The position numbers and the translations under genes are program-made. Shown piece after piece: positions 29,896 to 40,127 of a stretch of DNA of 64,000 bases; within the stretch, counting starts at the first letter, position 1, and each line of letters opens with the position of its first letter. Source of the stretch: Blepharisma japonicum (taxonomy: Eukaryota > Ciliophora > Heterotrichea > Heterotrichida > Blepharismidae); NCBI GenBank assembly GCA_949751835.1, contig CATKHK010000099.1, positions 62,001-126,000 of the forward strand. The letters run 5' to 3'. The notes beneath the pieces were generated by a model, which had not been told where the DNA came from, ran no database searches, and saw only the letters and a list, made by a program, of their open reading frames with translations.

Positions 29896-30562
29896 ATTTA
29901 TTCGCCAGTGATGGTATAGATATTATTTTATTTCATATCTTATTTATATAGCTCACAAAAGATAGTTTCTGATCACGACTGGAAACATTTTTTGTTACTA
30001 GTTTTTACCTGAACAAATTTATAACTATTTAAAAATTAATAAAAATAAAATTTTTTATAATTTGTTGTATCAAAGATATAGAATAAAATAAAAAGAATTT
30101 AAATTAAATTTAATAAGAGGTTTTAATCGATTATTTCTTAGATAGAGGCTGACTGTATTTTATTTATTTTTTTATCTTTTGTTAGACAAAAAATCAGCTT
30201 ATTTTGTTCATATTTTTTACCAAAATGACTTAATTAATCCATTTGCATGCATTTTATTATTAAAATATCAATTTAAGTCTAATATTTGCCTATTAAACTT
30301 GGACTTAAATACGTAAAATAACTGTTTATCAGTAGCCTGTCCTTACCATCTCATCATGGAAGAAGATATTAAGTAAGGACTAAATTAGCCTTAAGACGAG
30401 AGGCAAAATGCATTAATCATAACGCGAGTCTGGCTCTAGCAACAGATTTTACATTATTTTGGCCAGAAATAAAAGTGTTGATAGTGTCAGAGTTACATAA
30501 TTATAAAATTATATTGACTTATAAAGTTTTTTAAAAATATATCTAATTTAAATTCGTTTAGC
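29896..30562. other. Array spacer with a hairpin
   Basis: About 670 bp between copies 5 and 6, AT-rich except for 30325-30450. There, an 8-bp perfect inverted repeat GTCCTTAC (30339-30346) and GTAAGGAC (30373-30380) encloses 26 nt, and weaker short stems (AGCC/GGCT, GAC/GTC) follow, ending in AACAGATT. It could be a small RNA, but evidence is limited. Confidence 0.35.
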
Positions 30563-31192
30563 TTAATACCAATCGAGATCAACGCCAACTCCGCAAATGG
30601 TGCTAGACCCATTATACTGCTTCATAGCAGGGCTTTTCCAACCTCCGAAAGCAGTGAAATCGCTGAAGCTTGGGTTATTGTCATAATGAGCGTACCAAAG
30701 AGGTGCCCAGGAAACTCCACTCCAGCTGAGCCCTACAATGCTTTGCCAGTTATAGTAGCTTGTATAAATTCCGACATGTTGTCCAAGATTCTTAAGTGTA
30801 TTAGCCATTGTTGTAATAAAAGCTTGATTAGAGGTTAAACTGCTTGACCATTGATAAACTTCAATATCAATCCAAATCATTCCATAATTTTGACCTCTAA
30901 TAGCGTCAACTAAAGCTGTAGCTTGTCCTGCTGGATTTCCACAGTTAACACAGGGGAAAAGATATACATCTACATCAGCTTGTCCTCCTGATCTTGCATT
31001 TTTAATGTTATTGACAACGTTAGGGTCAACTTGTCCGAAACTTTGATATCCACGAATAATTGTGAATACTCTTGAGTTACTTTTCAAGCAGCTCCATTGG
31101 CTTGTAGATACAGCAGTTGATACATCAGTCCCCAAAGTGGCGTTTACAGTAATAACTGTAAGAGCTAAAATAATCAGTGCTTGCGACTTCAT
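30563..31192 (-). CDS. Secreted GH25-type lysozyme, copy 6 (subfamily B)
   Basis: 209 residues in one open frame, TAA stop. Signal peptide MKSQALIILALTVITVNA is followed by TLGTDVSTAVS, where the Asp matches the first catalytic-site Asp of GH25. Active-site strand MIWIDIEVYQW has the DxE pair and uses TGG. HVGIYTSYYNW, APLWYAHYDNN and CGVGVDLDWY complete the barrel. Nearly identical to copy 7, so a recent duplicate. ATG preceded by GGTGAATAAAT. Confidence 0.9.
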   Translation of the reverse strand: MKSQALIILALTVITVNATLGTDVSTAVSTSQWSCLKSNSRVFTIIRGYQSFGQVDPNVVNNIKNARSGGQADVDVYLFPCVNCGNPAGQATALVDAIRGQNYGMIWIDIEVYQWSSSLTSNQAFITTMANTLKNLGQHVGIYTSYYNWQSIVGLSWSGVSWAPLWYAHYDNNPSFSDFTAFGGWKSPAMKQYNGSSTICGVGVDLDWY

Positions 31193-31503
31193 ATTTATTC
31201 ACCAATTTTCTGAAGAATTAAAACATGAAATGGTATAATTCCACAAGGTTAATTAATAAAATTCAGACTGAATAGGGATATGCATTGATTGGTGGAGAAG
31301 GAAAAATAAGCAGTATAAATTTGGGGAATAAATAACTTTAAATTTTAATTGTAAATTAAGATGGAGAGCTTAAGCTAAAAATATTAATTTTATGATAAAT
31401 GCATGAAACTATGTAGATGCAGTTTTTATGATAAAAATAGAAATAATAATGATTTCTGAGAGAATTTTATGCAGATTTAAGTTGAAATGATAATTAAGAA
31501 GCC
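31193..31503. other. Array spacer
   Basis: About 310 bp between copies 6 and 7. AT-rich, no feature recognised. Confidence 0.4.
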
Positions 31504-32133
31504 TTAGTACCAATCAAGATCAACGCCAACTCCGCAAATAGTGCTGGATCCGTTGTATTGCTTCATAGCTGGGGTTTTCCATCCACCGAATGCTTGGAAA
31601 TCACCGAAGCTTGGATTGTTGTCATAGTGAGCGTACCAAAGAGGTGCCCAGGAAACTCCACTCCAGCTGAGTCCTACAATACTTTGCCAGTTGTAGTAGC
31701 TTGTATAAATTCCAACGTGCTGTCCAAGGTTTTTAAGTGTATTAGCCATTGTTGTGATGAATGCTTGGTTAGCAGTCAAACTGCTTGACCATTGATAAGT
31801 TTCAATATCAATCCAAATCATTCCATAATTTTGGCCTTTAATTGCACTAACTAAAGATTCAGCTTGACCTGCTGGGTTGCCACAGCTAACACAAGGGAAA
31901 ATATATACGTCTACATCAGCTTGTCCTCCTGCTCTTGCATTTTTAATGTTTTGCACAACGTTAGGATCAACTCTTCCTACGCTTTGGTATCCACGGATAA
32001 TTGTGAATACTCTTGAATTACTTTTCAAGCAGCTCCATTCACTTGTTGACACAGCAGTTGATACATCAGTGCCCAAAGTGGCGTTTACAGCAATGACTGC
32101 AAGAGCTAAAATAATCACCGATTGTGGCTTCAT
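31504..32133 (-). CDS. Secreted GH25-type lysozyme, copy 7 (subfamily B)
   Basis: 209 residues, TAA stop. Signal peptide MKPQSVIILALAVIAVNA, then TLGTDVSTAVSTSEWSCL. The DxE pair is intact in MIWIDIETYQW (TGG). It differs from copy 6 at scattered sites (SVGRVDPNVVQ, GDFQAF). It is the upstream-most gene of the array as transcribed. The leader differs from the other copies (CCTTATAAAT before ATG). Expected to degrade bacterial peptidoglycan. Confidence 0.9.
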   Translation of the reverse strand: MKPQSVIILALAVIAVNATLGTDVSTAVSTSEWSCLKSNSRVFTIIRGYQSVGRVDPNVVQNIKNARAGGQADVDVYIFPCVSCGNPAGQAESLVSAIKGQNYGMIWIDIETYQWSSSLTANQAFITTMANTLKNLGQHVGIYTSYYNWQSIVGLSWSGVSWAPLWYAHYDNNPSFGDFQAFGGWKTPAMKQYNGSSTICGVGVDLDWY

Positions 32134-32469
32134 ATTTATAAGGTAAAAGCATGGATAAAAGATGTGGAAATTTTACTATAAAAAAGAGGAGAATTCTTAT
32201 AATTTCTCTTTACAAAATTCCTGCCAAAAATTTTTCCCCTATTAATTAGAGATTATTCAAAAATCAATTGCTGAATAATTTAATTTGATTTATATTATAA
32301 TTGAAACAGAAATTTTTAATTATAAAAAGTAAGAAATTTAAATTTTTTTTGAGATTTTTAAAATTGTTTAAAATAAAGAACCTCCTCAAGCTTTTCTTTT
32401 AATATAAAAAATTTTACTTGATCCTTAATAATATCGTATAAATTTCTATAAATTATTTTCAAAAATTAT
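32134..32469. other. Intergenic, very AT-rich
   Basis: About 335 bp between lysozyme copy 7 and the UBTD-like gene; long A/T runs, no feature. Confidence 0.4.
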
Positions 32470-33150
32470 TTACCCTTCACTTTGCACTAGAGATGGCAAA
32501 AAAACATTCAGAACACTTTTATTTTGAAGCTTATAATTGCATAATAAATCTCCATTCTTCAGCTCTTTCCCACTATAAAACATTCTTACAGCCTTTAGCT
32601 CAATTTTATGAGTATCTGCAAAGTAACTTTTAAGATTCTCTACTTTGTCAGAAGAATTCACAGTAGCTGTTAAATCTTTATCAAATTTTGGACATCTCAA
32701 TGAAAGTTCTCATACTTCATTTCCTGCTAAAATCAATTGTGAAGATTTAGGCGTCCCATATTTCACAGGCGGATTGATTACAAAAGGAGGGAGATCATAT
32801 CGATTTCCAAGAGCATCAAATGTAATTGACAGTGATCCTTCAAATAAATTCATCCCAGCAGATTGAATTATCTGCTGTGCTGCACTAGCATCAGGCTCAT
32901 CACAAGCCATTTTCAATGTTATTCAGCCAACAGGATCGCCAGTTACTCTTGTGTCCCAAAACTCTTCAATTTTTTTTTGAACCTCTTCCGGCGTGCATGA
33001 AGTTTCCCATGCAAGTGTTCGTTTGCAGCCTTTTCCGACTGTTTTATTTTCTATATAGAAAATACCATAAATACTTATCATGAAATTCCCAACTTTTTGA
33101 ATTTTAATTCTGTCGCGACTAGAACTTTGACATGTGCATCCACCTCCCAT
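32470..33150 (-). CDS. UBTD-like ubiquitin-domain protein
   Basis: 226 residues, formed from three same-frame stretches joined by TGA at Trp76 (32923-32925) and Trp147 (32710-32712). The N-terminus MGGGCTC is suited to myristoylation and palmitoylation, as in animal UBTD1/2 (MGNCVG). A UBTD-N region (about 40-140) has EEFWDTRVTGDPVG followed by the TGA Trp, then NRYDLPPFVINPPVKY. A ubiquitin-like fold follows (about 148-222, VENLKSYFADTHKIELKAV, FYSGKELKNG). Both Trp fit: animal UBTD has Trp at the first site. UBTD proteins partner E2 enzymes and regulate ubiquitin signalling. Divergent from the gene at 33229 with a 78-bp gap. TAA stop. Confidence 0.85.
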
Positions 33151-33228
33151 TTGAAGATTAAACTTTTTATATATTTATCCATTTATGATAGAAATAATTA
33201 CTTTCTGATTCCACCTATTATAGATAAA

Positions 33229-33957
33229 ATGATAAGGGTTGGAGCTAAAAGACCACGTGGAATTAAAGGTGTTAAAAATCCTGTCTATGATGGCTATAAA
33301 AATATTGATGTCACAAGTGGGAGCAATAATAAGCTGATTTCTCCAATAACCAATGAGGTTGCGTATGCAAAAGAATTATCTCCATTAAAAGGCAATTTAA
33401 AGGTCGAAATTGATGGAATTTTATATGAAAATTTTGAAAATGCTTGGCAATGCCAAAAAGTTTATAGAGAATTTGGCCACGCTGAAAAGAAAAATGGACG
33501 CTGGGTTGTGACCAAAAAATTCTTACAGTGGAGGAAAAAGTGGGCAAAAGTTAAAAAAGGCCATCGGCATATGCCAGGAGCTAGAAAATTAAAACCCATT
33601 GGAGCTTATTGGGATGGAGAAATTATCAGCTATAAAGACAGCAGAGAATATTATATAAACTTATATAGAAAATGTGTAGAAAATTTACCAAGTATCAGAA
33701 TTATGACAGAAATGCTTGAAAATGGGGAAAATATTATGATACTTGGAGGTGATGGGCCGCCACTTAAATTTATTCCAAAAGGTAATAAAATGTCTCAGGA
33801 AGAACTGGCTGAGCATTGGTCTACTTTTCAAGATGCTTGGCCTGAAGGTGCAGAGGTTACACCAGAATTTTTAGCAGAGAGGAGAGAAGATGTCAATTAT
33901 CCCTACGGTCATGAATATGTCGTAGCGAATATTTTATATGATAAGCTTAATTATTAA
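33229..33957 (+). CDS. Unassigned 242-aa globular protein
   Basis: 242 residues from the ATG at 33229 to TAA; the open frame extends upstream into the divergent neighbour but without a better start. Sequence is well mixed and globular. KVEIDGILYENFENAWQCQK faintly recalls the NADAR motif (polar-DG-xxY-xxxExAxQxxK), followed by WDGEIISYKDSREYYINLY, ILGGDGPP and YPYGHEYVVANILYDKL. The NADAR G-N-LG signature is not obvious, so I do not assign the family. No signal peptide or membrane span. Could be a nucleotide-sugar or ADP-ribose related enzyme; this is speculation. Confidence 0.75.
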   Translation: MIRVGAKRPRGIKGVKNPVYDGYKNIDVTSGSNNKLISPITNEVAYAKELSPLKGNLKVEIDGILYENFENAWQCQKVYREFGHAEKKNGRWVVTKKFLQWRKKWAKVKKGHRHMPGARKLKPIGAYWDGEIISYKDSREYYINLYRKCVENLPSIRIMTEMLENGENIMILGGDGPPLKFIPKGNKMSQEELAEHWSTFQDAWPEGAEVTPEFLAERREDVNYPYGHEYVVANILYDKLNY

Positions 33958-34301
33958 GACTACATAAGCGATTTTTTTTTCTGAAAAATAAATAAACTTA
34001 CGGTATAGTTATATAAATAATCAATATTTTTAAACTTTAAAAATTTATTTTTTACAATAGTGCAGAATGTCAATGAAAATATCAAATTTTTTATATTCAA
34101 ATTTTATTTTGAAATTCACAAAATTCTTGGATTTTTGTTAAAAATCAATTAAAAATTAAGAAACCTTTGCAATTCTGAGTTAATTATTAAATTTTACTCC
34201 TATTGCTTAGTAAATCCAATTAAAGTAATAAATAATATGGATACGGTAAATTAATTCGCCATTATTCAGAAACCAACTGATGGTAAATAATTTATTCAAT
34301 T
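33958..34301. other. Intergenic, AT-rich
   Basis: About 345 bp between two plus-strand genes; no feature. Confidence 0.4.
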
Positions 34302-35021
34302 ATGAATCCTCATTCTTTTCCTTCAACTGAAGATTTAAGAAGGTGCACTTCTTTTACGAGCAATATTGAGAAAGAATTTAATGAAGAAGAAGATCTTTTT
34401 CTTCTGATTCGTGGGGTCTCTATACTTATCCACTATCAAATCATTATTGATATTGAACAAAACAAGCAAAATCTAGGCGATTCTACTTTCGATGAAGGAA
34501 AATATTTAAAAACTAAAAATTTCCCTCAGGAAAGAATTGATCAACTGAAGCAGGTGCCAAATGATATTATAGTGACAAAGTTTTTAGAAGCACTTTATAA
34601 CGGAATTCAATGCAGTCCAGAATGCCTTATTATTTCACTGGTATATATATATCAAATAATAAAAACTGACCGACTTTTCCTTCGAGAACTGACATGACGA
34701 CCAATTATCCTTTGTGCGCTTTTTATCGCACATAAGGTATTTGACGATTTGCCTATGACAAATGCAGAATTATCCAGAATTTACCCATTTTTCACCTCCC
34801 ACGAGCTTTGTGAGCTTGAGTCGAAATTCATGGACTTGATTAATTTTAATTTGCACGTTTCTCCCAAGAAATACGCTCAGTTTTACATTGAGATTCATAG
34901 CATGTTCAGCGAAAGCAACACCAAGCCGCTTGGGAGGCTCTCAAAAGCCCAAAAACGAAGATTGGAGAATAAAACCAAAAATTTTGATAGGGAAAGCTGT
35001 GCAAGCATATTTTTAAGCTAA
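34302..35021 (+). CDS. Cyclin Y / PHO80-like cyclin
   Basis: 239 residues, joined through TGA at Trp132 (34695-34697). The cyclin box covers about residues 85-210. After LRELT comes the TGA Trp, then RPIILCALFIAHKVFDD, SRIYPFFTSHELCELE and FNLHVSPKKYAQFY. In animal cyclin Y the same position is Trp (NWKRIVLGAILLASKVWDD), supporting both the family call and the code. This class activates PCTAIRE/CDK14-16 or Pho85-type kinases. The N-terminus lacks the myristoylation signal of animal CCNY. It ends in TAA, and a separate gene starts 15 bp downstream. Confidence 0.85.
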
Positions 35022-35036
35022 TTTAATTTATTCAAT

Positions 35037-35585
35037 ATGGGAATTTGTGAGTGTGTGCAAAGAAAAGCAAATTTGGCTAAAACTGAAGAAGAATTGAGAG
35101 GAGAAATGCTTGTGAAATATCTTAATCGGCTTGATCAAAATCCGTTGTTAGCTCAAATGCGTTTAAATGATATAAGTTGTTCGGTGCCTGATGAAGTGAG
35201 TGGTTATCAAGATTCAGGGGTTTATAATGAAGAATCTGTTGCTGATGAATTATTAGTTACAGATGGACTTAGCAATTTAAAAAGAGTAAATGAGAGTTTT
35301 CAAAACCAGAAAACTGAAAATAATTTAGAAGCGCTGCTTTCACCTTTAACTGCTTCATTTGAATATAACCCCGTAACTGAGTCAGATGCAAGGATCACTG
35401 TAAATAGAGATTTTTTGGAAAATATTGACGATGTTTTACTTGAAGAGTATCAGTTTTCGAGTGAGTTTGGATCAAGTTATGAATATGGAGCTCCTCTGAG
35501 AGGAGCTTCTGTTTTTGCACCAAGAGAAAAGGAAAGTTTATCTAATAGAGGATCAGTTAGGACTAGTGAAAAAAATTCGGTTTAA
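35037..35585 (+). CDS. Acylation-type protein (MGICEC start), unassigned
   Basis: 182 residues, TAA stop. MGICEC gives Gly2 plus Cys4 and Cys6, a typical myristoyl/palmitoyl anchor. The rest is acidic, Ser-rich and probably disordered, with no domain I recognise. It starts 15 bp after the cyclin gene on the same strand, unusually close, but a shared transcript cannot be shown from sequence. Confidence 0.72.
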   Translation: MGICECVQRKANLAKTEEELRGEMLVKYLNRLDQNPLLAQMRLNDISCSVPDEVSGYQDSGVYNEESVADELLVTDGLSNLKRVNESFQNQKTENNLEALLSPLTASFEYNPVTESDARITVNRDFLENIDDVLLEEYQFSSEFGSSYEYGAPLRGASVFAPREKESLSNRGSVRTSEKNSV

Positions 35586-36000
35586 TTTGTTTCGTAAATC
35601 TATGTGCCTTCTTTAATATTTTGGATCCTTATTTTAATGAATTTATTAATAATAAATTTTTTACCCGATAATTAAGCAATTATTTATATAAAGATAAAGT
35701 TTTGTCAAAAAATTTAAACTAGCTGCAAAGCAATTATCATAAATTTATACAAGTTACAATACAATACTGAAATGTATCTAACATAGGACGAGAATTAAAC
35801 ATTAGAAAATATCTGTAGTATTTTAATCTTGCATCTAAAAAATACAACTTTTTACTGAATAATTTCAAGAACGTTTTTTATTAATATTTGTTTTTTCTAC
35901 TAGACAAATATCATCAATCCACACTGAAAATTTCATTCCAACATTTTATTTTATTTATCCAAATCTTAGACATTTTAACTATTTTTATAGTCACCAAGAG
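35586..36000. other. Intergenic, AT-rich
   Basis: About 415 bp between two plus-strand genes. No open frame or repeat supported. Confidence 0.4.
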
Positions 36001-38358
36001 ATGAGAAGAAAAACAGCCAGGAACAAAGAACCCAAAAGAAAAGATTTTTTAGACTTCAGCAACTATGTGAATTCTCTAAAATCCTCCCCTTCAACCACAA
36101 AAATCAATCGAAATATCGGATTATCCCTCAACAACTCTCCAGTCTCTCAAGAAAGACAACGAACTTCAGGGACCAGGACTCCCCATACAACTAAGCACAG
36201 GTCTTCCCATCCTTCTCTAATGCTCTCTGAAATCAGGTCAACTGAAATAAACCCACCAGACGACCCCAGATTTAAAAATTTCTTACAAGATGAAGCAAGT
36301 AAAAGGCTATTCCGAGGCTCCAGAGGAGAGCATGTTTCTTCACTTTTAAACCCAATTTCTCGGTTCGATTCAGTAGAAAATGCTGAAAAATTTTTTAATT
36401 TGGAAAATGAATTAGAAAATGTTGATAATGACAAATTTAAAGAGTTTACTGAAAGCTTATTTTATTTAAACAAACTGAAATTTGATTTAGAATTGACGTT
36501 TAAAATGACTCGGGCTAAAGATTTAGGAAAAGAAATAGAAAAATTGCCAGTTGGGCTTTATTATCAGTTAGAAGATGAATTGCAGCAGCTTACAAATGTT
36601 GATACAAAAAGAATGCTGAAAATTCCTAGCTCAGAAATTGTGGAAAAATTAAATAGATATACGGTATTTGTAAGAGAAACTATAAGAGCGGTCCGATCTA
36701 AAGGTGCTTTAGATGAGGCGATTATTTTTGAAATGTTATGAAGGGTTGTTTTAAAAGCATTTGATTTATCATTAAGAATCCACGATTACACTATTACTGA
36801 TGCAGTTGAGATGATGAAGCTAAAAATTAGGGATTATATAGAAAAACATAGAAAAGAAACAGAATCATTACAAAATGATTTAAAACGAAAAGACGCTTCA
36901 TATTTAGAATATATTAAAAACCTTAAAAAGACTATAGAAGACATGAAAGAAGAAATAAAAACACTTAAGCAAGCTTCTTTAGATAAAGATATTAAAATTG
37001 TAGAGCTTTCAGAAGTAGACAATAGGTTTGAAATAATAAAAGGTGTAGGGAAAATGCTAAAAAAGCTGGACTCATTTATAACAGAAGCTGCAGATGAAAG
37101 CGAAAAGCAAGCAGTCACGCTAAATACTATATCTGGGATGATGGAAATAGCGAAACATATTGATAATAAAAAACCTTCAAAAGAGAAAGATACACAAACA
37201 GACTGATATTTTGTAAAAAATAAGCTTGGGATACAAGAGCAGTCATACCCGCAACTATCAATTCATCCTTTTTATGATATTATAAAAGAAGGTCCTTGTG
37301 CTTTAAATGATGAAGACATAAAAATTATGTTTTATGAAGCTTTACAAAGCTATAAAGGTAATGAAAAATTTCCTAATTTTTTTTTATCAAAAATAGTGTC
37401 ACGGTTTTCTTCAAAGGAAGAATTAGGTGTTGGGCTGTTTAATATATGCAAAAAAGTAAAAGAACTGAAAAATAAAAATGTGCATTGAGCTGTTGTCGCT
37501 GAAAAAATGCTGAGTCTTTCTTATATGCTACCATTTCAAATAGAAAATTTTATATCAAAATTGATATCACAGTTCTTAGACCTGAAAATTCCTAATGGGC
37601 CAGTTTATCAAGCATCATTTCAAGCACTGCAGCAAAATTTAGAAAAATTAGCGATCAGAGACCAAGAATTAGCAGAGTTTATAATGTCGAATATCAATAT
37701 ATATGCTCCTTTCACAGACAAAAATATACCGAATTTAAAAGAAGATGAAGAATTAAAAGTAAATTCAATACTTATCAGATTCATATACAGCCTAAGCCAA
37801 AGCAAGAAAAACTACAAAAGCATAATTGATAGCGTTGATATTGATAAATCTGGACAAAGTAATCCCTAATTAGTCAATTTTGAATCCTTTGCAATCCTCA
37901 TCCGAGAAAAGTGTGGATTTCCTCTATCAGACGAAAATTTACATTTATTTTGAAAATATTTTAACCCTGAAAATAAAGATTTTATCGACAAAAAATTTTT
38001 TATTTACGATCTTAAATTTAACGAAAATTTAGAAAAATCGAAATCCTGCGTTGTTTTTATCGAAGATTTTGTGCTACTTTTATTAACAGAATTTGAGAAA
38101 AGATATAATGATATAATAGAAAATTATGAAGAATTGGAAAATGTCAACACATATCAAGAATATTATTCAATTTTAAATCAGCTGCGTCCAGACTTGAATG
38201 AGGAGATAATAATGAATTCTTATACAGATTTTCTGATTACAAGTAGCTTAGGCTATATTATTGATAAATACAAGCTTCTACAATTAAAAATTCCTCAAGT
38301 GGAATTCCGAAGGTCATCAACTATTATATCTGGGAGAAGAAGGACATTGTTTAAATAA
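36001..38358 (+). CDS. Large coiled-coil protein with EF-hand, ciliary/centrosomal type
   Basis: 780 residues from five same-frame stretches: four TGA codons (near 36739, 37204, 37486, 37951) read as Trp, and one 15-nt intron at 37859-37873. The N-terminus is basic and Ser/Thr-rich. Residues about 265-390 form a long coiled coil (RDYIEKHRKETESLQNDLKR). Splicing recreates an EF-hand loop, DIDKSGQINFESF, broken by a stop if unspliced; a second degenerate loop may be FNPENKDFIDKK. C-terminus GRRRTLFK. No catalytic domain. I infer a calcium-responsive cytoskeletal protein. The next plus-strand gene starts 37 bp downstream. Confidence 0.78.
37859..37873 (+). other. 15-nt intron (in EF-hand loop)
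   Basis: Sequence gtaatccctaattag. It removes a TAA and joins DKSGQ to INFESF, completing a canonical EF-hand. Confidence 0.9.
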
Positions 38359-38395
38359 AATCCAATAATATCTTTAATATAAAAATAAGTAATAA

Positions 38396-39349
38396 ATGCT
38401 CCATAAAACCTCGACAGAAAACTCAATGAATACTACCTGCTCAACTCCTCTAGGCAAACCACCTTCAATGTTTTTTGAAAGATCGCCTAACAAACATCAC
38501 ACGACGATTCCTGCTTGTTCTTCGACCCAAAGCTATTATTCGCCAAGAAATTTGACTCCCAGATCATCATGGGAGCATCATTCAGAAGCTGTAGACCACA
38601 TATCACCTATATTTCCACAAGACCAAATGAATCTATTAAGTTTTAAAAACGAAAAATTGAAAATTGAGGTCGAAAGAGACCATTTCAAGCAGCTCAGCCA
38701 CAATTTTGAGCAAAAATTATCTGTAGCTACTGATGAAATTGGCCAGCTCAAATCCGAATTAAAATATAAAGATGAAATGCTTAAACGTCTAAGTAAGCTT
38801 GTAGAAGAACGAGAAGAAAAATTCAAAGATTTATTCGCTAAAGAAACCCAAGAATATGAAGAAATTATGAAGGAAAAAGAAAAAACCATCAAAGAGCTGA
38901 GACATGAAGTGGAAAAGTATAAGAAAATTGAAATGAAGAGAAAACAAGCAATTAAGCAAGAAAATGAAGATTTAGATATAAAAATCGAAAAAATTGGGAA
39001 AAGCAGTGATAATGAGTCAAAAAAAGACGAAAGTATTTTACTTGAATTTTCAGAAGATATTGATCTTTTTATTAACAATAATCCACATAAAGCAAAATTT
39101 GATGTGAAAAATCATCCTGAAATAGTATCAATTATAGAACAAGTAGGAGATTTAAAAAAAATATTGAAGAGCATCATAAAAGGCGAAAAAATATCAATGT
39201 CGCTTTTGATGGAAAGTGATAAAATTGTGGAGAAAAGAAACTTGAAGAAAAAATCAGTCGGAGAAGCGCTAAATGATCTATGTGAAATTAGAACGATATT
39301 ATCAGATATATATGCAGAAGATTGTGGTAGTAAATGTCGAGTACAATAA
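38396..39349 (+). CDS. Coiled-coil protein, unassigned
   Basis: 317 residues, ATG to TAA. The first 85 residues are Ser/Pro/His-rich and disordered. About residues 85-195 form a long parallel-type coiled coil (FKNEKLKIEVERDHFKQLSH, then EEREEKFKDLFAKE). A second helical region follows (240-317). It starts 37 bp after the EF-hand coiled-coil gene on the same strand. No catalytic motif. Structural role inferred. Confidence 0.75.
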   Translation: MLHKTSTENSMNTTCSTPLGKPPSMFFERSPNKHHTTIPACSSTQSYYSPRNLTPRSSWEHHSEAVDHISPIFPQDQMNLLSFKNEKLKIEVERDHFKQLSHNFEQKLSVATDEIGQLKSELKYKDEMLKRLSKLVEEREEKFKDLFAKETQEYEEIMKEKEKTIKELRHEVEKYKKIEMKRKQAIKQENEDLDIKIEKIGKSSDNESKKDESILLEFSEDIDLFINNNPHKAKFDVKNHPEIVSIIEQVGDLKKILKSIIKGEKISMSLLMESDKIVEKRNLKKKSVGEALNDLCEIRTILSDIYAEDCGSKCRVQ

Positions 39350-39470
39350 TGATCATTTAACTTAAGTAAAATACCCTATTATATTAATAATAAAAATATG
39401 AAAATCAAGAAAAGCTAGATAATTGATTTATTTATCAGGCAATTATCTATATTATATTAAATATCAACAA

Positions 39471-39953
39471 TTAAGAATCCCATCTTTTTTTATTTGTATC
39501 ATCAAAACTATTTTCTGTCATTTTCAAATTCACAACTTGATTTGACTTTTTTTCGCGATTTTTTCCACCCTCTTCCTTTTCCCTATTAATTCGTGAAGCT
39601 AGTTCTGCAGCTAGCGAAAAATCAGAAAATTTTGGGGTATCAGCCCTAGAAAGAAAAGGCTTTTTATATAAAAAGGCGGACTCCAAGTCGGATTTTGTAG
39701 GATGAGGTGTAAAGCTTGTAGACCTCGGCCTAGGTGAATTTGGCGTAGACTGATGAGTGGCAGGGTTTATCATAGACCCATCATTGTTTTGGTTTGTATT
39801 TGTAATAAGACTATCATCATGCGAAGGAAGACTTATGTCATCAAAAGAGTCAGAATTTTTTAAAATGAGGATATTTTCTTGTCGTTTAAGTGTATTCGGT
39901 GAAGAAATTATCAGGACTTCTCCAGTTTCTTGAGAACAGCAGCAGCATCCCAT
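39471..39953 (-). CDS. Acylation-type protein (MGCCCC start), unassigned
   Basis: 160 residues, TAA stop. MGCCCCSQ offers Gly2 for myristate and four consecutive Cys for palmitate. The remainder is Ser/Asn/Pro-rich and mostly disordered. DLESAFLYKKPFLSRAD resembles a segment of the MGCC protein at 15632-15961, suggesting a small family with an anchor plus a short conserved peptide. Confidence 0.74.
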   Translation of the reverse strand: MGCCCCSQETGEVLIISSPNTLKRQENILILKNSDSFDDISLPSHDDSLITNTNQNNDGSMINPATHQSTPNSPRPRSTSFTPHPTKSDLESAFLYKKPFLSRADTPKFSDFSLAAELASRINREKEEGGKNREKKSNQVVNLKMTENSFDDTNKKRWDS

Positions 39954-40127
39954 ATTAATTTTATCATAAAACTTTTAATATTATTTTTGACAGAAATGCA
40001 ATGATAACTGAAGTTGATAATTTTTCGACAAAATTCGATAAGTGTTTCATGTTTATTAAAATTTTATGATAAATCCCTATTTAAATAGTCAAAAATACTG
40101 GTATCAGTTTTTCCCAACCTATAAAAC

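Noticed and set aside
38578-39078. Minus-strand 166-codon Ser/Phe-rich frame
   Set aside because: It is the antisense shadow of a coiled-coil gene, in which Lys/Glu codons read as Phe/Ser on the other strand.
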